From: Actinobacteria bacterium OV320
GTDB lineage: Bacteria > Actinomycetota > Actinomycetes > Streptomycetales > Streptomycetaceae
Length of the DNA: 64,000 nucleotides
Direction: 5' to 3'
Assembly: GCA_001298545.1 (NCBI GenBank)
Contig: LJCX01000030.1
Span: 372,001 to 436,000 of the forward strand
Part shown: positions 34,114 to 42,789 of the stretch, in pieces
How positions within the stretch are numbered: the stretch's first letter is position 1
Layout: the number at the start of each line of letters is the position of its first letter
The notes under the pieces: generated by a model
Seen by the model: the letters and a program-made list of their open reading frames with translations, nothing else
Told to the model about the DNA's origin: nothing
Databases searched by the model: none
Made by a program: the position numbers and the translations under genes

Positions 34114-35010
34114 ATGCTCGAGGAGCTGCTGGGCGCGGCCGCGGCGGTCGCCGCCGGAGGCCTCGTGTACCTCGGGGCGGCGGCGCGGGTCGTCAAGCAG
34201 TACGAGCGCGGGGTCGTCCTCCGGCTCGGCCGGCGGCGCGGCGAGGTCCGCCCGCCGGGGTTCACCCTGGTCGTCCCGGCCGTGGACCGGCTGCGCAAGG
34301 TCAACATGCAGATCGTGACGATGCCCATCCCCGCCCAGGAGGGCATCACCCGCGACAACGTGACCGTGCGGGTCGACGCGGTGGTGTACTTCCGGGTGGT
34401 GGACGCCGCCGCCGCGATCATCAACGTCGAGGACTACCGTTTCGCCGTCTCGCAGATGGCACAGACCTCGCTGCGTTCGATCATCGGCAAGAGTGAGCTG
34501 GACGACCTGCTGTCGAACCGGGAGAAGCTCAACGAGGGCTTGGAGCTGATGATCGACAGCCCCGCCATCGGCTGGGGCGTGCAGATCGACCGGGTGGAGA
34601 TCAAGGACGTCTCCCTGCCGGACACGATGAAACGGTCGATGGCCCGGCAGGCCGAGGCCGACCGTGAGCGGCGGGCCCGGATCATCAACGCCGACGCCGA
34701 GCTCCAGGCGTCGAAGAAGCTCGCCGAGGCGGCGAAGGAGATGTCCGAGCAGCCCGCCGCGCTCCAGCTGCGGCTGCTCCAGACGGTGGTGGCGGTCGCC
34801 GCAGAGAAGAACTCCACCCTCGTCCTGCCGTTCCCGGTGGAACTGCTGCGCTTCCTGGAAAAGGCCCAGCAACCGCTCCCACAACGGCCACAACAAGAAT
34901 CACCGCAACAGGCACGGCAAGAGGCACCGCAAGAGCGACAGCAACAACCGCAGCAACAACCGCCGCTGCCGCCTGCATCGCTGCCCTCCCCGAAGGATGG
35001 GGAGGAGTGA
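34114..35010 (+). CDS. Slipin (SPFH/Band 7 membrane scaffold protein)
   Basis: This 298-residue stomatin-like protein has an N-terminal membrane hairpin (AAVAAGGLVYLGAAARVV), an SPFH domain with YERGVVLRLGRRRGEVRPPG, NVTVRVDAVVYFRV and QTSLRSIIGKSELDDLL, and a coiled-coil helix (ARQAEADRERRARIINADAE). The last ~45 residues are Gln/Pro-rich and low in complexity, encoded by CAACAA/CAACCG-like repeats. Slipins organise membrane microdomains. No NfeD partner is adjacent. Confidence 0.9.
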   Translation: MLEELLGAAAAVAAGGLVYLGAAARVVKQYERGVVLRLGRRRGEVRPPGFTLVVPAVDRLRKVNMQIVTMPIPAQEGITRDNVTVRVDAVVYFRVVDAAAAIINVEDYRFAVSQMAQTSLRSIIGKSELDDLLSNREKLNEGLELMIDSPAIGWGVQIDRVEIKDVSLPDTMKRSMARQAEADRERRARIINADAELQASKKLAEAAKEMSEQPAALQLRLLQTVVAVAAEKNSTLVLPFPVELLRFLEKAQQPLPQRPQQESPQQARQEAPQERQQQPQQQPPLPPASLPSPKDGEE

Positions 35011-35100
35011 CACGAGCTACGCGCGTGGTTCCCGGGGCGCACTCCGGGTGATAGACACAGCGGGATCACAGTTCCTGTCCGCCAGCAGGAAGGTTTCCCC

Positions 35101-36474
35101 ATGTCTGCGACACGACGTCAGATCCTCGCCGGTACCGGCGCACTGGGAGTGGGCGCGAGCATCGCGTTCACCGGCGCCCTCTCCGACCTCTTCGCGGGCA
35201 CCGCCGCCGCGCAGAGCCTCGGCCACGACGGCTACGGCCCTCTCGTACCCGACAAGGACGGCCTGCTCGACCTTCCCGCGCACTTCCGCTACCGGGTCCT
35301 GTCCCGCGAGGGCGACCCACTGCGCTCCGGCGAGGGCCCGGTGCCCTCGAACCACGACGGCATGACGGCCCTGCCCGGCCGGGGCGGTCGCGTCCACCTG
35401 GTCCGCAACCACGAGAACCGCCCCACGGCGAAGTTCCCCGTCCCCACCGTCGAAGGTCTGACCTACGACCCGGCGGGCAAGGGCGGCTGTACCGCCCTGA
35501 CGCTGGACTCCCGGAACAACGTGCTGGCCGAGCGGGTGGCCATCGCCGGTACGGCCGTCAACTGCGCGGGCGGGCCCACCCCGTGGCACACCTGGCTGAC
35601 CTGCGAGGAGACCGAGGACAAAGCCGGCACAAACGGTTACACAAAGGATCACGGCTTCATCTTCGAGGTCGACCCGTCCGACCCGCGCCGCAGCGGGGCC
35701 GTCCCGCTGACCGCGATGGGCCGTTTCCAGCACGAGGCGATCGCCGTCGACCCGCGTCTCGGAATCGTTTACGAAACCGAGGACGCGTTTCTGGAGCCGT
35801 TCGGCCTTTTCTACCGCTTTCTCCCGAAGAAACCGCTGGGCGGGGCGGGCTCGCTGCGCGCGGGCGGCCGCCTCCAGGCGATGCGTGTTCCCGGCGTGCC
35901 GGACCTGTCCTCGATCCAGGAGACGGGCGCCACGTTCGACGGCATCGAGTGGGTCGACGTACCGGACCCCCTCGCCGTCGAAACCCCGGTCCGTCTCCAG
36001 GACTTCGGCCCGAAGGGCATCACCCACGCCCAGAAGCTCGAGGGCTGTTACTGGGGCGGGCGGTGCGTGTACTTCGTGTCGTCGTTCGCGCGCGGCGCGG
36101 ACGGCTCGGCGGCCGACCACTTCGGCCAGATCTGGCGGTACGACCCCAAGCTCCGCCGCCTCACCCTCGTCATCGTCTTCGGCCCGGACACGGACATCCA
36201 GCTTCCGGGCGAGTCCCCGGACAACATCTGTCTGGCGCCCAGCGGCGGCCTGATGGTCTGCGAGGACGGCAACGGCGCCCAGCACGTCTTCGGCGTGACC
36301 AGGGGCGGCGAGGTGTACGCGATGGCGCGGGGCCGCCAGAACATCGGAACGCCGCAGGCCCCCGAGTGGGGCGAGTTCGCCGGGGTCACCTTCTCCCCCG
36401 ACGGCGACACGATGTACGTCAACTGCTACACCCCGGGGACGACCTTCGCCGTCACGGGTCCCTGGCGGCGCTAG
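35101..36474 (+). CDS. Tat-exported PhoX-like (DUF839) protein
   Basis: This 457-residue secreted protein has a twin-arginine signal (SATRRQILAGTGALGVGAS, cleavage near AAAQS). The body is a beta-propeller of the PhoX/DUF839 family: LVRNHENRP, TWLTCEETED, EHEAIAVDP-like FQHEAIAVDP, and SPDNICLAPSGGLMVCEDG, which supply metal-binding acidic residues. PhoX enzymes are Ca/Fe-dependent alkaline phosphatases; DUF839 members vary, so phosphatase activity is likely but not certain. No PHO box was recognised upstream. Confidence 0.87.
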   Translation: MSATRRQILAGTGALGVGASIAFTGALSDLFAGTAAAQSLGHDGYGPLVPDKDGLLDLPAHFRYRVLSREGDPLRSGEGPVPSNHDGMTALPGRGGRVHLVRNHENRPTAKFPVPTVEGLTYDPAGKGGCTALTLDSRNNVLAERVAIAGTAVNCAGGPTPWHTWLTCEETEDKAGTNGYTKDHGFIFEVDPSDPRRSGAVPLTAMGRFQHEAIAVDPRLGIVYETEDAFLEPFGLFYRFLPKKPLGGAGSLRAGGRLQAMRVPGVPDLSSIQETGATFDGIEWVDVPDPLAVETPVRLQDFGPKGITHAQKLEGCYWGGRCVYFVSSFARGADGSAADHFGQIWRYDPKLRRLTLVIVFGPDTDIQLPGESPDNICLAPSGGLMVCEDGNGAQHVFGVTRGGEVYAMARGRQNIGTPQAPEWGEFAGVTFSPDGDTMYVNCYTPGTTFAVTGPWRR

Positions 36475-36832
36475 TCCGGTTCCGCGAGGTGGGGTCCCGC
36501 CGCTGAGGGGCCCCACCGGCGCGTCCGGCGTCCGGCCTGCGGCGTCCGGCCTACGGCGTCCGGCGTCCCGTGTCCGGGGTGCGGCGGCCGGCGTTCGGCG
36601 GCCGGCGTTCGGCGGCCGGCGTTCGGCGGCCGGCGTTCGGCGGCCGGCGGGGCACTCCTCGCCCGGTCGGTTCCGGTGTGACGTCGCGGGAAGCACCGGC
36701 GGCGAGGCGAGCATGCCGTGCCCCCGCCTGTCCGGGCGCTTCCCGGGGGTCCGAGAGCCCGGGCGGGTGAACGGCCAGAGTCGCGGTCATATATCGCAAC
36801 AAATGCCATCACAACCCTCATAACTTCATACG
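36475..36832. other. 358-bp spacer with GC-rich repeats, then an A/T-rich promoter-like end
   Basis: The first half (36515-36650) is made of CGTCCGGC-type repeats and the 14-bp array at 36583-36648. The last 50 bp (36780-36832) are unusually A/T-rich and contain CATAACTTCATACG directly before the next ATG. There is no ribosome site there, so the deacetylase mRNA may be leaderless. Confidence 0.55.
36583..36648. repeat. 14-bp tandem repeat array
   Basis: Four perfect head-to-tail copies of GCGGCCGGCGTTCG (starting 36583, 36597, 36611, 36625) plus a 10-bp partial copy, in the spacer after the PhoX-like gene. Confidence 0.96.
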
Positions 36833-37687
36833 ATGATCCTTCCCGTACGCCGCCTCGCCGCCCTCTGCGCTCTCGGGGCCGCGCTCGCCCCCCTCGCCGC
36901 ATGCGGCACCCCCCACACACCACGCGCCGCACGTCCGGCCGCGCCCGCGCACGCTTCGCTCGCCCCCAACCGGCCCCCCACGCTGGCCCCCGGTCCGGCC
37001 GGTCTCACCCCCGTGTTCAGCAACGCGCCCCGCACCACCGACAAGAGAGTCGCTCTCACCTTCGACGCCGACATGACCGCCGACCAGGGAGCCCGCGCGG
37101 CGGCCGGCGAGCACTTCGACAACCCGGGGCTGATCGCGGCACTGCGCGCGCTGAAGGTGCCGGCCACCGTGTTCATGACCGGCCGTTGGGCCGAGGAGTA
37201 CCCGGACCAGGCCCGCTCCCTCGGCCACGACCCCGGCTTCGAGGTCGCCAACCACTCCTACAGCCACTACGCCTTCACCGACGACTGCTACGGCCTGCCG
37301 ACCGTCCCCGAGGACAGGATGCGTGCGGACGTGGAGCGGGCGTTCACGGCCTTCCGCAAGGCCGGGGTGCCGGACGCGATGCCTTACTTCCGTTTCCCCG
37401 GCGGCTGCTACGACCGGCGGGCGCTGCGCGCGGTGAGCGGCATGGGCGTGACCGCGGTGCAGTGGGACGTGGTGAGCGGGGACGCCTTCGCGACCGACGC
37501 GGACGCGGTGGCCCGGCAGGTGCTGGAGGGGGTCCGGCCCGGCTCCGTCGTCGTCATGCACTGCACGCGCAGCGCCGCCCCGACGACCGAGCGGGCGGTG
37601 CGGACGATCGTCCCGGAGCTGCGCCGTCAGGGGTACCGGTTCGTGAAGGTGTCCGAACTGATCGGGGCGGCGAGCGGACAACGGTGA
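36833..37687 (+). CDS. Lipoprotein polysaccharide deacetylase (NodB domain)
   Basis: This 284-residue surface lipoprotein has lipobox LAAC (Cys24) and a Pro/Ala-rich tether, then a carbohydrate esterase 4 domain. TFDADMTAD corresponds to the catalytic TFDD motif but with DAD, HSYSHYAF is the HxxxH metal site, and RFPGGCYD is the third motif. It probably deacetylates N-acetylglucosamine in peptidoglycan or another cell-wall polymer. The ATG has no ribosome site, suggesting a leaderless start. Confidence 0.87.
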   Translation: MILPVRRLAALCALGAALAPLAACGTPHTPRAARPAAPAHASLAPNRPPTLAPGPAGLTPVFSNAPRTTDKRVALTFDADMTADQGARAAAGEHFDNPGLIAALRALKVPATVFMTGRWAEEYPDQARSLGHDPGFEVANHSYSHYAFTDDCYGLPTVPEDRMRADVERAFTAFRKAGVPDAMPYFRFPGGCYDRRALRAVSGMGVTAVQWDVVSGDAFATDADAVARQVLEGVRPGSVVVMHCTRSAAPTTERAVRTIVPELRRQGYRFVKVSELIGAASGQR

Positions 37688-37797
37688 GCCCCGTACGCCC
37701 AACCGACCCGACCCCGCAGACCACCTGGACGCCGCGCGCCTCGCACGTCGGCCGGCCTGCGACCCGTACGTCGTCATGGCTTACGTACGCTGGAGGG

Positions 37798-37986
37798 ATG
37801 AGCGACGACAGTGACCGGGAGTACTGCCTGATCGACGCGACCACGCCGCCGAAGGCCGACGGGCCGCCGTACGCGGAGTGCGTGCTGTGCCGGAAGACGA
37901 CGGAGTATCCGGAGTCGTACAAGGGGATCACGCTGTGCCCGGTGTGCGAATGGCAGGAGGCGCAGCGGACTGCGTGCTCGGGGTAA
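37798..37986 (+). CDS. 62-residue zinc-ribbon protein
   Basis: A very short gene: ATG at 37798 with TGGAGGG directly upstream, TAA at 37984-37986. Two CxxC knuckles, CVLC and CPVC, 23 residues apart would bind one zinc ion, and another Cys is near each end. The remainder is acidic and polar. Codon use is normal for coding sequence. The stop is inside a GTAACCGGTTGC repeat that opens the repeat-filled spacer. Function unknown; a nucleic-acid or protein adaptor is a guess. Confidence 0.75.
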   Translation: MSDDSDREYCLIDATTPPKADGPPYAECVLCRKTTEYPESYKGITLCPVCEWQEAQRTACSG

Positions 37987-38454
37987 CCGGTTGCCCAGAG
38001 TGCGCGTTCCTCAGGGTGCGCGTTCCTCAGGGCGCGCGTCCTCGGAGTGCGCATTGCTCGCGGTGCCCGTTCGCTTGCGAGGCCGTTTGCTCCGCACAAC
38101 CGGTTACTTTCCGGCGGAGAACCGGTTGCCCGGCCGCAGGTAACCGGTTGCTGGCGGGCGGGCTACCAACGGGTGCCCGGTCGCTGATTCGAGATCGCTT
38201 ACCGGCGCGCGATCGCCGCACGGACTCGAAATCGGTTACCGGCGCGTGGTCGTCTCGCTGGCACGAAACCGGTTACCAGCGGGCGTTCGCTCGCCGCCCC
38301 CCGCAATCGGTTACCTGGGCACCCGACCGACGCCCGCTCTTTTGCTGCTGCGAAAGCCGCGTAACCGCTTCCCCGACCTCCCCCTCACGGCGGCCTTCTC
38401 ACACCGGCCTTCTCACGCCGGCCTACTCACGACCGCCTCCTCACGACCGCCTCC
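37987..38454. repeat. 470-bp convergent spacer made almost wholly of tandem repeats
   Basis: Four families follow one another. A 16-bp unit TGCGCGTTCCTCAGGG is at 38001-38016 and 38017-38032 with degenerate copies to about 38070. AACCGGTT[AG]C units with 22-bp period start at 38098, 38120 and 38142. A diverged ~37-bp unit beginning ATCGCTTACC/AATCGGTTAC/AACCGGTTAC starts at 38194, 38230, 38267 and 38305. A 14-bp unit (CACGACCGCCTCCT and variants) occurs five times at 38386-38455. No gene is visible. The stops of both flanking genes lie in repeat units. Confidence 0.85.
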
Positions 38455-39126
38455 TCACGGCGATCGCCGTGACGTGAGCGCGCACGCCACGGCTGTCGCC
38501 GCCGCGCTCAGTAGGGCTGCCGCGGCCACGGGCAGGAGCGGCAGGTGGACGGTCGCCGACTGGGAGCCGCTGACCAGGCCGCTCACCGCCGCCTGCGCCG
38601 GGGAACCGCTTACCACCAGCGCCAGCAGGGCCGCCAACAGCAGTGCGGGGACCGCGCGGCCGGGCGAGCGCAGCACGGGCCAGGCGGTGAGTGCGCCCAC
38701 GGCCGCGCCGAGCAGGGCGCAGGTCAGGACGGCGAGCAGTCCGGCGCCGGCGGCTTCCAGGACCGGTACGCGCTTGTCGTGGTCGCTGCCGACCGGGTCG
38801 CTGATGAGCGTGACCATCACCGTCGCCGTCGTACCGAGCACGACGGCCGTGGTCAGCGCGACCAGGACACAGGCCAGATGCGCCCGCCCCGGTCCGACCG
38901 CCGCCGCGACGACGGTGCGGGCGGCCGGGGGCTCGTTGCTGACGCAGATCCGCACCAGCCAGGCGGCGACGGGCAGCAGGAACGCCGCCGTGTAGCCGAG
39001 CGAGTCCAGCAGCGGCTGGCCTCCCTGCACGCCGACGCCCAGGAAGACGGCGTAGAGGAGGAACGGCGGCAGCCAGCGCTGCGAGCGCAGGAGCAGGGCG
39101 GTCTGATACCGCAGGAGGGCGGTCAT
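38455..39126 (-). CDS. ABC transporter membrane protein, exporter type
   Basis: This 223-residue protein has about six hydrophobic segments (for example FLLYAVFLGVGVQGGQPLL, AAFLLPVAAWLVRI, VALTTAVVLGTTATVMVTLI). It lacks the EAA loop of importers and has the size of an ABC-2-type permease. It overlaps the ATPase gene (ATGA) and must be its partner. The substrate is unknown. Confidence 0.78.
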   Translation of the reverse strand: MTALLRYQTALLLRSQRWLPPFLLYAVFLGVGVQGGQPLLDSLGYTAAFLLPVAAWLVRICVSNEPPAARTVVAAAVGPGRAHLACVLVALTTAVVLGTTATVMVTLISDPVGSDHDKRVPVLEAAGAGLLAVLTCALLGAAVGALTAWPVLRSPGRAVPALLLAALLALVVSGSPAQAAVSGLVSGSQSATVHLPLLPVAAAALLSAAATAVACALTSRRSP

Positions 39127-39983
39127 CGGTGGCGGCTCCCGTCTCGACGGACGCTCACCACGTGCCACGGCGGGCGGGCGGTCAGCAGGGCGCGGAGCAG
39201 GACGTCGGAGTGGGAGGCGGGGACGGTGAGCCGGTGGGTGCGGTCCGCCGTCTCCTCGGTGGCGGTGGCCAGGCGGAGCACTTCCGGTGGGAGCGGGGCG
39301 GTCGGACCGTGCACCTCGATGGTCATGTGCGGGCCGTCGGGGGCGGTGGTCGGTTCCGCCGCGGTACGGCGGTGGAGGGTGCCGTCGCGGACCGTGTACT
39401 CGGCGTCCGCCCGGCCGGCGAGGCGGCGGGGGTCGTGGTCCACGAAGACGACGGCCGATCCGGCGGCGGTCCGCTCGGCGACGGCGCGTTCGAGTTCGGC
39501 GCGCGCGTCGTCGTCGAGTCCGGTCCAGGCCTCGTCCAGGATCAGCAACTCCGGTTCGGCGAGGAGCGCTTGTGCCACGGCGACCTTCTGGCTGCTGCCC
39601 TTGGAGAGACGGCTCATCGGGGTGTGGGCGTGCGCGGTGGCGCCGAAGCGGTCCAGCCAGTCGCCCGCGGCACGCTCGGCCGCCGTACGGGACAGGCCGT
39701 GGACCGCGCCGAGGTGGGTGAGGTAGCCGAGGGCGGTGAAGGGGAGGGCGGCGGGGAAACGTTCGGGAACGTACGCGGTTCGGGGGGCTCCGGTGACCTT
39801 GCCCTCGGTCGGGGCGTCGATGCGGGCGAGCAGTCGGAGCAGGGTGGACTTCCCGGTGCCGTTGGGGCCCTCGATGCGGGTGAGGGTGGCAGGCGCCGGG
39901 TTCAGGTGCACGTCGCGGAACACCCAGGGTCCGCGCACGCCGTAGCGGCGGCCCACGGCCTCCAGCCGTAGCTCACGTGGCAT
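39123..39983 (-). CDS. ABC transporter ATP-binding protein, exporter type
   Basis: This 286-residue ATPase has Walker A GPNGTGKST, a signature reading LSKGSSQKV instead of LSGGQ, Walker B LLILDEAWTGLDD and H-loop VFVDHD. The degenerate signature occurs in some ABC-2 ATPases. After about residue 215 a C-terminal extension of ~70 residues (MTIEVHGPTAPLPPEV...) is of unclear function. AAAGGA lies 8 bases before the ATG. It forms a two-gene operon with the permease. Confidence 0.87.
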   Translation of the reverse strand: MPRELRLEAVGRRYGVRGPWVFRDVHLNPAPATLTRIEGPNGTGKSTLLRLLARIDAPTEGKVTGAPRTAYVPERFPAALPFTALGYLTHLGAVHGLSRTAAERAAGDWLDRFGATAHAHTPMSRLSKGSSQKVAVAQALLAEPELLILDEAWTGLDDDARAELERAVAERTAAGSAVVFVDHDPRRLAGRADAEYTVRDGTLHRRTAAEPTTAPDGPHMTIEVHGPTAPLPPEVLRLATATEETADRTHRLTVPASHSDVLLRALLTARPPWHVVSVRRDGSRHR

Positions 39984-40040
39984 GCGGACCGTCCTTTCAC
40001 TCGCGGTTGCGTGGATCTTCCACCTGGCAGACTGGAGGAC

Positions 40041-40763
40041 GTGACCAGTGATCCGGCCGTTCCCGGCGACAGCCCCTTCCGTTCCGAGCGTTCGACACGG
40101 GACGAGGCTCCGCAGTTCGTCCTGCCTTTGGTGGTCCGTATCGAGCGTGCCGACCCGCCGGCGCGCACGGACGCGCTGGAGACGGCGGCGCGCGCCGTGC
40201 TCACCCTCCTCGCGGACGAGCGGGCGCTGGGCGAGGGCGAGTGGGCGGCGGACGTGCGTGACTGGCAGGACGCCAGGATCCGCAAGGTGGTGCGGCGGGC
40301 GCGGGGCGCCGAGTGGCGGCGGGCGGAGGCGCTGCCCGGCATCACGGTCACGGGCAAGGCGGCGCAGGTAAGGGTTTTCCCGCCTGTTCCGCTGGACGGC
40401 TGGCCCAAGGACCTGGCGAAGCTCCAGGTTTCCGGAACCGATCTCGAGGATCCGGAGCCGCCGGTCGACCTCGACCCGACGGCTCCGGTGATCTGGCAGA
40501 ACCCGGAGGTCGGCATGTCGGCGGGCAAGGCGATGGCGCAGGCCGGGCACGGCGCGCAGCTCGCCTGGTGGGAGCTGTCGGACGCGGAGCGGACCGCCTG
40601 GCGCGAGGCGGGTTTTCCGCTCGCCGTGCGGACCGCGGATCCGCGACGGTGGCGTGAGCTGACGGAGAGCGGGCTGCCGTTGGTGCGGGACGCCGGGTTC
40701 ACCGAGATCGCGCCGGGCAGTTGCACGGTGGTCGCCGACCACCCGGCCCTGCGGGCCCGCTAG
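40041..40763 (+). CDS. PTH2-like peptidyl-tRNA hydrolase domain protein
   Basis: This 240-residue protein's C-terminal half contains QNPEVGMSAGKAMAQAGHGAQ, recalling the GKxxAQxxHA active-site region of archaeal/eukaryotic PTH2, and ends with TEIAPGSCTVVADHPAL, matching the PTH2 C-terminal strand. The N-terminal ~120 residues (PLVVRIERADPPARTDALETAA) are actinobacterial. Canonical Pth is expected elsewhere, so this is probably an accessory hydrolase. CTGGAGGAC precedes the GTG. The stop TAG is at the head of the 8-bp repeat region. Confidence 0.72.
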   Translation: MTSDPAVPGDSPFRSERSTRDEAPQFVLPLVVRIERADPPARTDALETAARAVLTLLADERALGEGEWAADVRDWQDARIRKVVRRARGAEWRRAEALPGITVTGKAAQVRVFPPVPLDGWPKDLAKLQVSGTDLEDPEPPVDLDPTAPVIWQNPEVGMSAGKAMAQAGHGAQLAWWELSDAERTAWREAGFPLAVRTADPRRWRELTESGLPLVRDAGFTEIAPGSCTVVADHPALRAR

Positions 40764-40778
40764 TCCCGTAGCGCCACA

Positions 40779-40814
40779 GTCCCGTAGTCCCGTAGTCCCG
40801 TAGTCCCGTAGTCC
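40779..40814. repeat. 8-bp tandem repeat (CCCGTAGT)
   Basis: Four perfect copies (40781-40812) with partial copies at both ends. A further TAGTCCCGTA at 40761-40770 includes the stop codon of the upstream gene. Confidence 0.95.
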
Positions 40815-41023
40815 GATTGGCCCGTCGTCCGCAGTCCGTAATCCCGGAGCCCACCGCCCCGCCACGTAGCCGACTCGGCCGACACCCCCGCGGCTACCCG
40901 GCCCTCCGGACCTCCGGCCCGAAGCTCAAATGTTGCTCTGAAGGAGGGTGGCGGGCGGTTCGGGAGTCGGTGGCGGGGCCATACCACCGTCACCACGCAG
41001 GGGGCACTAAGGAGGCGGGGACC

Positions 41024-42517
41024 ATGAGGCGACTGGGGACGGGGATCGGCTGGCGGCCGGAGATCGCGGACGCCGTGGAGCGCATGCCGGGCATCGACTG
41101 GGTCGAGGCCGTCGCCGAGAACGTGTGCCCCGGGCATCTGCCCGACTCGCTGCTCCGGCTGCGCGAGCGCGGGGTCACCGTGATCCCGCACGGCGTCTCG
41201 CTCGGGCTGGGCGATGCGGAGCGGCCCGACGCGGGACGGCTGGCCGCGCTCGCCGAGCGGGCCGAGGCACTGGGTTCGCCGCTGGTCACCGAGCACATCG
41301 CGTTCGTCCGCGCGGGCGGTCCCCTGACGGCGTCCCCACGGCTCGAGGCGGGGCATCTGCTGCCGGTGCCGCGCACCCGCGACGCCCTCGACGTGCTGTG
41401 CGAGAACGTGCGCATCGCGCAGGACGCGCTGCCCGTGCCGCTCGCCGTCGAGAACATCGCCGCGCTCATCGCGTGGCCCGGCGAGGTGATGACCGAGGGA
41501 CAGTTCCTGTACGAGCTGGCCGACCGCACGGGCGTACGGCTGCTCATCGACGTGGCCAACCTGCACACCAACCACGTCAACCGGGGCGAGGACCCTGCCA
41601 AGGCGCTCGCCGAACTGCCCCTGGAGGCCATCGCCTACGTCCATGTAGCAGGCGGTTTCGAGCGGGACGGCGTCTGGCACGACAGCCACGCCCACCCGGT
41701 GCCCCGGCCGGTCCTCGACATCCTCACCGACCTCGCGTCCCGGGTGTCGCCGCCGGGGGTGCTGCTGGAGCGGGACGAGAACTTCCCCGAACCGGCTGAA
41801 CTGGAACGGGAGTTGGCCACGATCAGGGCGGCCGTCGAAGCCGGCGGGCGGGAGGGTGCCCTCGCGCGACCTTCTTCGACCACGGGGGACCACGCCACGA
41901 CGGAGTCGGTGACAGGAACGGGGATCGGGACCAGGACCGCGAACGGGATCGGGACCGGAGTCGGGACCAGGGCCGCGACCGGGACCGGGACGAGAACCGG
42001 GGACGGGATCGGGATCGCGACCAAGACCAAGACCAGGACCGCGACCGCGACCGTTGACGAATCCGCCCCGACCACCTCCGAGTCGGCCCCGACCGCACTC
42101 GACGAGGCCACTCGTCAGCGTCTCGGCCTCGCGCAGGCGGCGTTGTTGTCCGCGCTGGTCGCCGGGACGCCGGTCCCCGAGGGTTTCGACCGAGTGCGAC
42201 TCGGCGTACAGGCACGGGCGCTGGCGGCGAAGCGGGCGGACGTGGTGGCGAAGGTGGCTCCGGAGCTGCCGCTGATCCTCGGAAGCGGTTACCGCACCGC
42301 GTTCATCGCATACGCCCAAGGCCACGCCCTGCACGGCGGCTACCGGCAGGACGCCCTCGACTTCGCCGAGGAGACGCTGCTGGGGGGACGGCTGACGGAG
42401 GGCCGGGCCCGCCGCGAACTGCGGCGCTGGTGGCTGGACCGCTCGGCCCCCGCCCCCAGGCCGAAGTCACGGCTGGGACAAATGGGACGAGTGGGGCGGA
42501 CACTGATTCGACGGTGA
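41024..42517 (+). CDS. DUF692/MNIO oxidase fused to a partner-like C-terminal domain
   Basis: This 497-residue two-domain protein starts with a DUF692 TIM-barrel (residues about 1-275), the family of multinuclear non-haem iron oxidases (MbnB and relatives) that modify Cys or other residues of ribosomal peptides. Metal-site motifs are intact: IPHGVSLGLG (His56), TEHIAF (Glu90-His91), ENIAAL, IDVANLHTNHVN, VHVAGGF, DSHAHPV and ERDENFP. A Thr/Gly/Arg/Ile linker (about 296-343) comes from a period-6 DNA repeat. The C-terminal domain (about 360-470) has VPEGFDRVRLGVQARALAAK, PLILGSGYRTAFIAYAQGHA and ALDFAEETL, resembling the DUF2063/BufC-type partner usually encoded separately. AAGGAGG precedes the ATG. 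No precursor peptide was recognised. The enzyme-family call is strong; the partner identity is inferred. Confidence 0.85.
   Translation: MRRLGTGIGWRPEIADAVERMPGIDWVEAVAENVCPGHLPDSLLRLRERGVTVIPHGVSLGLGDAERPDAGRLAALAERAEALGSPLVTEHIAFVRAGGPLTASPRLEAGHLLPVPRTRDALDVLCENVRIAQDALPVPLAVENIAALIAWPGEVMTEGQFLYELADRTGVRLLIDVANLHTNHVNRGEDPAKALAELPLEAIAYVHVAGGFERDGVWHDSHAHPVPRPVLDILTDLASRVSPPGVLLERDENFPEPAELERELATIRAAVEAGGREGALARPSSTTGDHATTESVTGTGIGTRTANGIGTGVGTRAATGTGTRTGDGIGIATKTKTRTATATVDESAPTTSESAPTALDEATRQRLGLAQAALLSALVAGTPVPEGFDRVRLGVQARALAAKRADVVAKVAPELPLILGSGYRTAFIAYAQGHALHGGYRQDALDFAEETLLGGRLTEGRARRELRRWWLDRSAPAPRPKSRLGQMGRVGRTLIRR
41911..42053 (+). repeat. Period-6 GGGACC/GGGATC-like repeat in the MNIO linker
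   Basis: Imperfect hexamers (GGGATC, GGGACC, GCGACC, AAGACC) run for about 140 bp in frame, encoding TGTGIGT/TRTA/TKTKT peptides. The frame stays open across the array. Confidence 0.8.
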
Positions 42518-42789
42518 GGGACCCGGTGCCGCGGGCCGCCCGAATGTGCCGGGGTTAACACCCCGCGACCCACCCCGCGCACGGCAACCGTTCGCACACC
42601 GTTCCTGCACCGTTTTCACAACTTTTCTCCTGCTTTGGAGCTCGGTCCAGTCCTCCCTTTTCGCCCGCAATACTCCCGTTGTAACCGTTTGCCCCCGTAC
42701 GGCAGTTGGCAGCGCAGGCGCAGTAATATGCCAGCCAGTCCCGCAACCGAAGCGCACTAGCGTGCAGTGCCGCGAGCAGGAGGCACCCC

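Noticed and set aside
36813..36832. A loxP-like ATAACTTC segment before the deacetylase gene
   Set aside because: Only eight bases match one arm of loxP and there is no inverted second arm.
41024..42517. A frameshift or two separate genes in the MNIO-fusion region
   Set aside because: The frame is open through the period-6 repeat, with no internal start preceded by a ribosome site for the C-terminal domain.
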